64,000 nt of DNA from Symbiotaphrina buchneri (lineage: Eukaryota; Ascomycota; Symbiotaphrinales; Symbiotaphrinaceae). The notes under the pieces were generated by a model that was given only the letters and a program-made list of their open reading frames with translations, had not been told where the DNA came from and did not search any database. The stretch is from the NCBI GenBank assembly GCA_001599915.1, contig BCIG01000009.1, positions 248,001-312,000 on the forward strand, read 5' to 3'. The stretch's first letter is position 1, and each line of letters begins with the position of its first letter. Positions 56,058 to 64,000 of the stretch are shown here, piece after piece. The position numbers were made by a program, and so were the translations under genes.

Positions 56058-57408
56058 ATGGCCTCCTATGATGCCGAGTCTTCAGGTTCGGACGACGAGG
56101 GCTACTCCGAGACCAACGTCCTGCTGGGTTATGCATCCAGGGAACCAACAGATGATACTATTAGCCAGCTGGGTGGTTTGCCGGTATGTCTTTGCAACCT
56201 CTGACAAAACCTCTGCTAGCTTTCTGACTGTCTCAAAGACATGGCTAGCACCTAGCTCTCCTCCATCGGCCGCTTTCGCAAAATGTAAAGTGTGCAACGA
56301 TCTCATGACTTTACTTCTACAACTGAATGGCGATCTGCCGGAGCGCTTTCCCGGGCATGAGCGGCGCCTCTATGTGTTTCACTGTCGGCGGCGGACATGT
56401 AGACACAAAGAGGGTAGCGTGCGAGCATTGCGAGCGGTCAGGATATCGGAGGCAGCTGCGAAAGAGAAACCGAAGAAGGCGGTAACCCAACAAGCAGCCG
56501 AGACGCGGCCAGCGGCGCAAGAGAACATTGGAGCATCGCTTTTTGGAGCAAAGGAAGCGTCCGCCAGCAGGTCACCGAATCCATTCGCCCCCATGACTAC
56601 TGGATCTGCTGCAGCCAATCCGTTTTCTACGTCCAACCCCAACCCTTTCTCCACCGGGACTCCCTCATTGTCCTCTACTTCCAGCCTCGCTGCAAAGCCA
56701 CCACAGCGACCAGCGGAAGAGGACCTGCCGGCTACATTTGCTGAGAAGGCTCGCATATCCGCTCCTTCGTCCTCCAAATCCGCTCTGCCGCAATCAGAAC
56801 CACTGCCAGCTGAGCCTTGGCCCTCAGAGTCAGCGTTCCCTCCCACATATCCCAAATATTACCTGGATGCCGAATACGAGAGTCTCGACGCGCCTTCGGC
56901 TGCCGCTGTGCCTGCCGAGGCCATGGTAATCGATGAGCCTGGGGCCAGCGCAGAGGGAGGCAGCGGCAAGGAAGACAAAGAGACATTTGAGTCGACGATT
57001 GACAAGACATTCCAGAAATTTGCAGACCGCTTGGCACAGAATCCGGAGCAGGTGCTGCGATACGAATTTGCTGGTCAGCCTCTTCTGTATAGTAATACCG
57101 ACGCCATAGGAGCCAGGGTGGCCAGGAGCTCAGGAACAGGCAAGATCTCTACTGTGAGGCCTTCCGGCTCTAGTGGCATGCCGAGATGTACAAATTGTGG
57201 GGCAGAACGGGTGTTCGAATTGCAATTGACGCCACAAGCGATTGCGGAACTGGAGGTCGACGAGACCGGCCTAGAAGGCATGGAATGGGGAACCATCATC
57301 GTAGGAGTGTGCAGTCAGGATTGCAAGCCCAAACACGTGAACTATGGAGAAGTTGGCTACCTTGAGGAGTGGGCAGGCGTGCAATGGGAAGAGGTAGCAA
57401 AGAAGTGA
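56058..57408 (+). CDS. TSR4: Tsr4/PDCD2-like chaperone of ribosomal protein uS5
   Basis: Two exons (56058-56183, 56239-57408; 55-nt intron) give 431 aa. Tsr4 (PDCD2 in animals) is a cytoplasmic chaperone for ribosomal protein uS5 and is needed for 40S maturation. The N-terminal part has NVLLGYASREPTDDTISQLG then the Cys block CKVCNDLMTLLLQLNGDLP with YVFHCRRRTCRHKEG. The C-terminal PDCD2 domain has LRYEFAGQPLLY, PRCTNCGAERVFELQLTPQA, MEWGTIIVGVCSQDC and EVGYLEEWAGVQWEE. The linker between (about 150-310) is Ser/Pro/Ala rich. It lies tail to tail with eIF3k, 161 nt apart. Confidence 0.92.
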
Positions 57409-57569
57409 TGAGGATCAAAGTCCTTTTCAGGAAAGGAGACAGCTGTAGCAAATTCTTTTACTTTTCGAGCTGTAAGCAGCTGGTTAAACCTCCATCGGAA
57501 AACTCCATGGCCCCTTGTAACCTGTCATGCCCTTTAGAGCGGAATAAAAGAAATGCAGTTTTGCAAAGC

Positions 57570-58593
57570 TTAAGCCGGTTGTTCGTATGCCCTCTTCACC
57601 ACGCGCGCAAATTCTGCATGCATGGTCAATACTGTCTACCACAAGTCGACGCTGTCGGAGAGGTAGAAAACTTACGATCGAACTTCACATTCTCCCTCAC
57701 GATCGTCCCCTTGGCTTCATTCTCCTTGTTCAATGGCACCTTGATCGTATCGCCATCTACACTCCAGCCGCAGACCTCGGTAACAAATCTGTCCAACTCC
57801 TGGCCTGAAAGATTCAACCAGCCTTCCAAGACAGGTCTTGAGATCTCCCGCACCGCCTGGCTGACAGTCACCGCTATTCGTACCCGCACCAGCTCCTCGA
57901 AGCCGTTGACGTCGGCGATGAGATCGGCGTAGAGGTCGTCGCTGTCCAGGGTAGTCCAAAACTGCGCGTAGTTGGCCGCGGACAGGAGGTTGTTGAGGGT
58001 GTTGAGCTTCTGGACCGCTTCCGACAGCGGAGCGTCTCCAGCCGCCGGATTTGAGCTCGCGGTCGAGTTCGATGTGAGAAGGTGCGGTGGGAGCAGGTGG
58101 AGGCAGAGAGAGAAGTCCGGGCCGGGGAAGACGGTCAGGGCCTTCACAAGGATATTGGTCGTCGTTTCATCGCGGGCAAGGTGAGGGTTGAATTGGTAAC
58201 TGTAATTTCAGCGTCTTGTCAGTACACATGGCCAGCCGCACAAGCGTGAAGAGCAGAAATTGTCGAGTGGTGCTGTGATCTTCAGATAGAGCTAATAAGA
58301 TGGCCTCATCGGGCGTTGGAGTGATTCAAGCTCCGGGTACCCGTCGGCTAATAGGAAAACGTGGATAACGTAGTTCATCACCGGAAACAGCAAGAAGCGA
58401 GGAACAAGGCCAGTTCAACTCACAGCTTCAGAAGGGCGAGGTTGGCGTAACAATCGTAGGTGCGATCCTCGCACTGTTGCACAACATAATCCTGGAACAC
58501 GGTCGTCGTTTCAGGGTTGTACCTGTCGAGACCGTTCAGTATGTTATCGATGTGAGCCGGCCGGTCAGGCGCGTAGTCGAAAGGTACACTCAT
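57570..58593 (-). CDS. EIF3K: Translation initiation factor eIF3 subunit k
   Basis: Three exons (58593-58424, 58199-57676, 57613-57570) give 245 aa. eIF3k is a non-essential PCI/CSN8-type subunit of the eIF3 octamer, absent from budding yeast but kept in filamentous fungi. The family start is [20 protein letters not shown] then [19 protein letters not shown], restored by splicing; the PCI/winged-helix part includes [20 protein letters not shown]. The first intron is 224 nt, the longest in the window. The last exon encodes [14 protein letters not shown]. Confidence 0.93.
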
Positions 58594-58920
58594 GGCTGCT
58601 GATGGATGATGTGGATGTGGTTGCGGCTCTGGTCTTCCAGGCGCATTTGGATGGAAATTTACAAGCGGGCGGCGGTGATTGTGGGGAGGGCTCACAGCCA
58701 ATCAGAAGCGAGTGCAACGAGGCTCCTGCCCAAGGTACCGAGCGTCCAAACGCTGCCGCCCCTTAACCCCTGAGACCGCAAGAGCCTTCCAAATGATTGA
58801 CGATACCCGAATTTATAATGCAGGCATAGCTTGTCTCCCCAAGCACTAGTGAATGACCAGACGCCTTCCAGGTCCGAAACAGTGTAAAATGTGCCCAAGA
58901 AACCATGCAGGGCAAAAAGC
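58594..58920. other. Intergenic region eIF3k-PCP1
   Basis: About 330 bp with the eIF3k promoter and the 3' end of the PCP1 gene. A minus-strand open frame of 98 codons (58692-58988) overlaps the PCP1 end in another frame and has no family resemblance. Confidence 0.45.
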
Positions 58921-61900
58921 TCAAGTAAAAGCAACGCCTTTGCCAGAATGTCGCCTGACCTGTTCCAGTTTCCGCGCCAAACTCTCACGCAGCTTCTTCT
59001 TGCTGGCCCAATCCTTCTGCAACCTACCCATCCTCGCCGTTGCTACCACCATCCAACCAACTGCGCGCAAAGACGGTCTCTTCTCGCGAATGGACTGATC
59101 CGGCGTTATTCCCATTTCCTCCAACATGCTCAGATCCGCTTGGTTGCTGTGTTGCATTAGACAACAGTGATGCTCAGCAGGGTCAGAAATACTTACCAAG
59201 CATTGTATAAGTCGATTTGCATGAGGAAGAACTTCTTCGAATACGCCAGATCCGCTCTAAACCCTTCCTCGCGTGCACATCTGGCGCGCAAGAATTGTAT
59301 TTGTTTGGCTAACCCCCGGAGCTCTCCCTGGTGTCTCTGGTCTTTCTCTTTTACCACCATCTCAAGCTTATGTAGGTCTTCAACATTATCGTGACGGACG
59401 CTGCTGATACTCGTGTTAGGAAATCTGACTCGCTGCGTCATCGCCTTCTTTTCCTCTTCCAATCCCTCTTGTAGACGGGCCATTTTCTCTAGCGTCCGTT
59501 CGTGGCGTGCTTGGAGATTGTCGAGTTTCATGGATACGGCATTGACCTTCTTGGCTTGCATGGCACGTTCTTCACGAACCCGCTTCAATTGCTGACGGAG
59601 GTCTTTCTCCTTTGACACCAGTCCATCAATCCTCCCATCGCGCTCCGATATCTGCATTTGTAGGTCTTCGACTTCAAGTTTTGCATCCTTAAGCATGTCA
59701 TGCAAGTCCTTCCTTTCCTCTGTTATTGCATGATCTTCACCGCGTAGACGAGCATCATGGAGTTCTCTCTCCAAATGTTGGATCTTCGTTCTCAGTCTCC
59801 CAATGGTCTGCTCAGCAGTAATATTCCTGGTCTGTTGCTGTTCATGCTCAAGTTGCATGTCCGAGATCTGCTGTTCGAGAGAGTCGCGTTCCTCCTCTTG
59901 GAGTGCTAATCTAGAACTTAGTTCCCTTTCCCTCGCCTCTAATTTTCGACGGGCTTCACGTTCAGAATCTTTGAGCTGTGTCCGTAGCTCTTTCATCTGC
60001 AAGTGGGCGTCTGCCAATTGCCTGCGCACTTCAATAAGCTCATTCTTGCGTGCTGAGCCGCTGACTGATGATTTTGGCGAATCCACAATCAGCTTGGAAA
60101 TTTGGACCTCATGCAGATGACGCTCCAGCTCTGCGACCTTGGCCTTCAGCCCGTGGATGTTCTCCTTTTGCGCTGTTTCTCGTTGCGCGTATTCTGACTC
60201 CTTCTGACGAGCAAGTGCGAGATCATTACGGACAATGGATAGCTCCGCCGCAATTTCGCCCTCGGCGGCGCCGCCAGACTGCAGTAGCTGCTCCAGTTCT
60301 TGCACTCGGACTTCCAATCGCCGGATATTTCTATTAGCCGAACTCAGCTCGCGGTCCTTGCTCTCTGTCACCATGGCGAGCTTGTGTCTAATATCTGCGA
60401 TCTGTTTGGTGAGTTCTTCCTCTTCAGCATGTGCTCTTTCCATTTCCTTTTCAAGCTCCTTCTCTACTGCACTGGCCTTTTCCCAAAGGACCTTTTTCTC
60501 TTCTCGAGTCCTGGTCAGGTCACTCTCCAGCTTCAGTTTGGCTTTCCGTAACTCAATCTTTTCCTGGTCTAGGCGGAACGTCTCGTCTACTTGGTCTTGC
60601 ATGATCTTGAGCTGGCTTTTCATTTCGTCCCGTTCTGCCTCGATCTCGGCCGCGGACGTCCGGACTGAGTGCAGTTCAATGTTAACGTTGGCCACTTGGT
60701 CTTGAAGAGCTTGTTTCTCTTTCCTCAGAGCATGCAGTTGACCTTCGAGGTCCCTCAGGCGTTGCCCAAGCTGCTCCTTCGAACCTTCTTCCACCTGCAT
60801 GTCTCCTCTGAAGCCCTCGATCTCCGCTTCTGCATTTATGCGGGCGGTCTCCGCCCGTGCTAGGTCTTGCTTGACCGACTGCAGTTGCCTGCGAAGGCCG
60901 TCTGCCTCCTGTCTTGCAGCTGCAATGTCGTCCTTGGCACGTCCAGCTTCATCGTCGAGGCTCGACTGTAGGACTTCGATCTCGTCTTCCAACCCTTGTA
61001 TTTTCTCACTCAGAAGATTCTTCTCACGCTGACTGACACGCAGCTCTTCCTTGAGTGACGAGTTCTCAGACCGAGTAGATTCCAAGGATTGTTTACGACT
61101 CGCAATCTCGTCGTTCAGCTCCTGGATCTGATGTCGAAGGATGGCTTCCTCCTGCTCGTGGCGTTTCCGTTCGCTTTCAAGTGCTTCACGCAGCTTCAGC
61201 TCACGATTAGATATCGTCCCTTCGACCTCCTCCAACTTCTCAATAGTGCGCTTCAGTCCAGCCGCCTGCTCTTCCGCCTTGTCGCGTTCCATTTCTAACG
61301 TTCGCTGCTCATCTTTCCAGCTCTCACGTTCGCTTTGAAGTTGATTTTGCAGGCGCTGAATTTGTCTTCGAAGATCATCAATCTCGTCATTCAGCCGTGC
61401 AAGGTTTGAGGTGGCTTCTTCGCGGAGGGCCAACTCGTTGTCCGCAGCTGCTCGCTTCTCATCCTCCAGAAGGTCCTCCAACTCTCGCACAGCAGACTGG
61501 GCTTTGACAAGATCCCTTTGGAGTTCTTGCGATTCCGATGTCAAGGCATCATGACGTGTCTGCAGCAGAGCCTTCTCTTCTGCCTCGTGGCGCAGATCTG
61601 CCGACAGGGCTTCCAAGCGACCATTCAGGGACTTCTGCTCCCTGAGAGCCGCGTCCCGCTCATGACGGGCAAGCTCAAGGTCATCGCTGAGTCTCTGTTC
61701 CCGTATCTCAATGTCCTGCCTGAGCTCATCCATTGAATCACTCAGCCGTCCCGCTTCACGAAACTTTTCATCCCGCTCTTCTTGCAAAGCTGCGTGTTCT
61801 TTCCTGAGCTTGTCCAAGTCGCTCTCCAGCTTGTTTGCTTTCTCCTCGAGTTGACGACTAAGGCCTTTCGTACTGAATGATTTATCGGCCATTTCTTGCC

Positions 61901-63447
61901 GTAGCTGGCACTAGTCAATCAATAATCCTTCAACATAAAGGGCCGAATACACACCTCATCTAAATCTGATTCAGCTTGGCGCTTCTCGTTGAGAGCATCA
62001 TCACGCTCCTCCTGAGCCTCATCCAGTTCGTTCCGCACGCGCTCCAAATCTGCTTCAAAGTCTCCTACCTTTTCACGCAGATCACTTAGTTCGGATTTGG
62101 CTTCCTCTAATTCTTTGGCTTGGCCGGCGCCTTGGGCTTGCAGATGCTCCAGTTCCTGCACTCGTTTCTTAGCCACTTCAAGCTCTTCTTCAAGCTCTGC
62201 GGCCGTGTTCATCTCAGCCTCTGCTCTTTCTTTCGCGGCATCCTAGGTTGGTTAGTTGAGAACGTATTTTGCTTCCACACGCCCTACGTACAAGCTCGTC
62301 TTCTTTCTCCTCAATGACCCGCTCCTTGTCTCTAAGCTCCTGCTCCAGGTCTCCGATCTCGTCTCTTAATTTCTCGATCATGTTGTCACGATCTTCAGCC
62401 ACCTCAACCTTTTCCCTCATCTCTTCCAGCTCCGCTTCTTTTCCGTCGACTTCCTTTTGCAGGGCTTCTATCTGTTCACGCTGACCTTCATCCACATGCC
62501 TTCTCTTTGCCTTTTCCTGCAAGTCCGCGAGCTGTTGTCGGTATGTTTCGAGCTCACGCTCTGCTAAAGACAGCGTCTTTCTGTATTGCCGCAGCTCCTT
62601 CTGTAAGGTGACCTTGTCCACTTTCAGTTCGGTATTCTCCTTGAGCGCGGCTTCACTGAAGCCAGGACCGGCTTTACGAAGCGCTTCTTCCAGAAAATGG
62701 ATTTTTAATTTGAGGCCAAAATTCTCTTTCTCGATCTTGTTGATTATCTAGCAATTGTCAGTATCCTTTGTTCCACCGCCATATGCTGGACGCCCTCACA
62801 TTTTCTTGCTCCCTCAAAGTCATGACATTGGCTCCGTCATGAATTACTCCATCCCCGTCTCTTCTCGGCAAAGGAGCTAAAGGCGTGGACATCGCGCTAC
62901 TGCTAGCAACTTGTGGCACCGGAGTCCCATCGTCGTCGCCCATCGAGCTTGTCGTGTTCTCATCATATAGACCCGAGCTTTCAACTGGAAGCGCGGGGCT
63001 CTCGGGCATGCTGCGCTGACCTGGCTTCGGGAATAGGGGTGTCTGCGAATTGCCGTTCCCTTGTTCCCTGCTATGCATGCGCATCAGGTTGGATTTGGTG
63101 ACGCTCTTCAGCAAGGGCGTGAATTCCCCTTGCGGTGCTGCTTGGCCATTGCGCCGATCCGCGAAGGGGGCGCGAGACCGAGGCGTTTTCAGGTTCAGGC
63201 CACGACCATTGCCGCGAATTTGCCGGATGAGATCATTATTGTCCTTGGAGGGCGATTGGAACGAATTCTCCATCGAGAACTCCAAGTCGGCCCCGTTTGT
63301 GAGACGGGTCGCATTGCCCACATCTGTACGGGGCGTGTCGATCATGGGGAACGCCATGACTCTCGGGATGGATTGCTTTGGCAGGGTGGGGAGTTTTGAT
63401 AGATTAATCCGCCGTAGCCATGAGCGCAGGAGGCCTTTCGCATTCAA
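58921..63447 (-). CDS. PCP1: Spindle pole body gamma-tubulin receptor, Pcp1/PcpA type
   Basis: Five exons (63447-62800, 62747-62292, 62242-61955, 61910-59197, 59146-58921) give up to 1443 aa. Pcp1, PcpA and yeast Spc110 anchor gamma-tubulin complexes to the spindle pole body. The CM1 (centrosomin motif 1) is complete at about 211-239: LREQENIINKIEKENFGLKL then KIHFLEEAL, the joint being made by the first splice. About 1100 residues of heptad coiled coil follow. The C-terminal PACT domain has FLRARCAREEGFRADLAYSK, MQIDLYNACNQADLSMLEEM and LRAVGWMVVATARMGRL, which targets the pole. The N-terminus is Ser/Pro/Arg rich; Met31 at 63357 (MAFPMIDTPRTD) is a good alternative start. Introns are 44-52 nt. 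Confidence 0.92.
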
Positions 63448-63788
63448 TAATGCCCCTTATTGATATCCAATGCTCAATCCAACGAGCGGGGAGCGATGGT
63501 GTAAAGCTGCTGTATTGTTAATAAAATGTCAATAGAGAAGAAGTCCAGAGAGTGAGAGAAAGGGCGAGCGTGTTTGTTGATGTCTTGCAACTTCCAGTCA
63601 TGGCAAGCTAGCGAAGCTTTAACCGACACGCTAACACGCGCTAGCACGTGCGCAACCGGCTGCTCAGCGTCCAGTCAGCGGTGCAGCATGGAATATATGA
63701 TGGCATAATTCCAGTGCCCTTGTCAAAAACTCGGGCAAGTCACAGCTCCATATGATCTTGCCTTCCCGGGGGGTTATTTACTCTGAAG
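63448..63788. promoter_or_regulatory. Divergent promoter region PCP1 / ECD-SGT1
   Basis: A 341-bp region between two divergently read starts. It contains GCTAGC-rich words and GCTAGCACGTGCGC near 63641. No repeat was recognised. Confidence 0.4.
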
Positions 63789-64000
63789 ATGCAGGCTTCC
63801 TGTAATGATGACTTCAAGTGGTTTGGTGAAGGTTTCGAGGGCTTTCCCAAGCGACTACCAGATGATTGCGTTGAATACTCTCTTTTCATCATCGACCCCA
63901 CGCGCACCGAAGCTGGCGCTGTACGGACGAGGCTGCGGGAGATCCAGAAAGCGGCAACCCAGCTCACCAAAGACTTACTGACTGACTATATCTGGCAACG
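63789..64000 (+). CDS. ECD: Ecdysoneless/SGT1-family protein, N-terminal fragment
   Basis: The frame begins at the ATG at 63789 and runs off the right edge after 70 codons, so this is the N-terminal part only. The residues DDFKWFGEGFEGFPKRLPDD, CVEYSLFIIDPTRTEAGAVR and TKDLLTDYIWQ match the start of ecdysoneless (ECD/SGT1) proteins, which act in pre-mRNA splicing and cell-cycle control in animals and fission yeast. The start fits the family position. What follows outside the window is unknown. Confidence 0.8.
   Translation, partial: MQASCNDDFKWFGEGFEGFPKRLPDDCVEYSLFIIDPTRTEAGAVRTRLREIQKAATQLTKDLLTDYIWQ

Noticed and set aside
59413-62484. Many Ser/Phe/Leu-rich + strand frames opposite PCP1
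   Set aside because: They are shadows of the Glu/Lys/Leu coiled-coil codons on the other strand.

Overview
This is a stretch of nuclear genome from a filamentous ascomycete (Pezizomycotina). The evidence is the gene content and the splicing style. There are about 65 short spliceosomal introns, mostly 40-91 nt, with GT..AG ends and CTNAC-type branch points a few bases before the acceptor. There are also fungal-type complex I subunits, and an intact FREQUENCY (FRQ) circadian clock gene. FRQ is known from Sordariomycetes, Leotiomycetes, Dothideomycetes and some lichen fungi and is lost in Aspergillus and its relatives, so a Eurotiales source is unlikely. I cannot name the species.

I rebuilt 26 genes by joining frames at splice sites; apart from the right-edge gene every spliced CDS is a whole number of codons. 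Left part (1-31 kb), with roomy intergenic DNA: HPC2-like histone chaperone subunit (-), RBA50/RPAP1 (+), tubulin cofactor C (-), complex I NDUFA11-like subunit (-), UBP2 deubiquitinase with 11 exons (+), a 4.6 kb gene-free stretch with an 8-bp minisatellite, a conserved protein of unknown function (+), VPS74/GOLPH3 (-), mitochondrial acyl carrier protein (-) head to head with complex I NDUFS8 (+), RRP14/SURF6 (-), another unknown (+), and succinyl-CoA:3-ketoacid CoA transferase (-). Middle (31-42 kb): frq (+) with a 2.6 kb upstream region, folliculin/LST7 (-) and prenylcysteine oxidase (-). Right part (42-64 kb), compact: VPS4 (-), prefoldin 6 (+), GRC3 (-), RPA34 (+), cytosolic SHMT (+), MED9 (-), phosphoglycerate mutase (+), TSR4 (+), eIF3k (-), a PCP1/PcpA spindle-pole protein (-), and the first 70 codons of an ecdysoneless/SGT1-family gene (+) cut by the window edge.

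No gene cluster, virus-like element or transposon was recognised; almost everything is conserved housekeeping. Functional neighbours do occur. Three complex I genes lie within 16 kb, two of them sharing one promoter region that carries TCACGTGA and CCAAT. GRC3 and RPA34 (both nucleolar, rRNA processing and synthesis) share a 326-bp head-to-head promoter.

The part most worth study is frq. Its upstream region holds six copies of GATCGA (the core bound by the White Collar complex in Neurospora) in about 675 bp. Its leader has at least five short upstream ORFs, the last of whose stop codons overlaps the frq ATG. A perfect 11-bp-arm hairpin lies just inside the coding region, and an in-frame AUG at codon 93 sits close to where Neurospora starts its short FRQ form.
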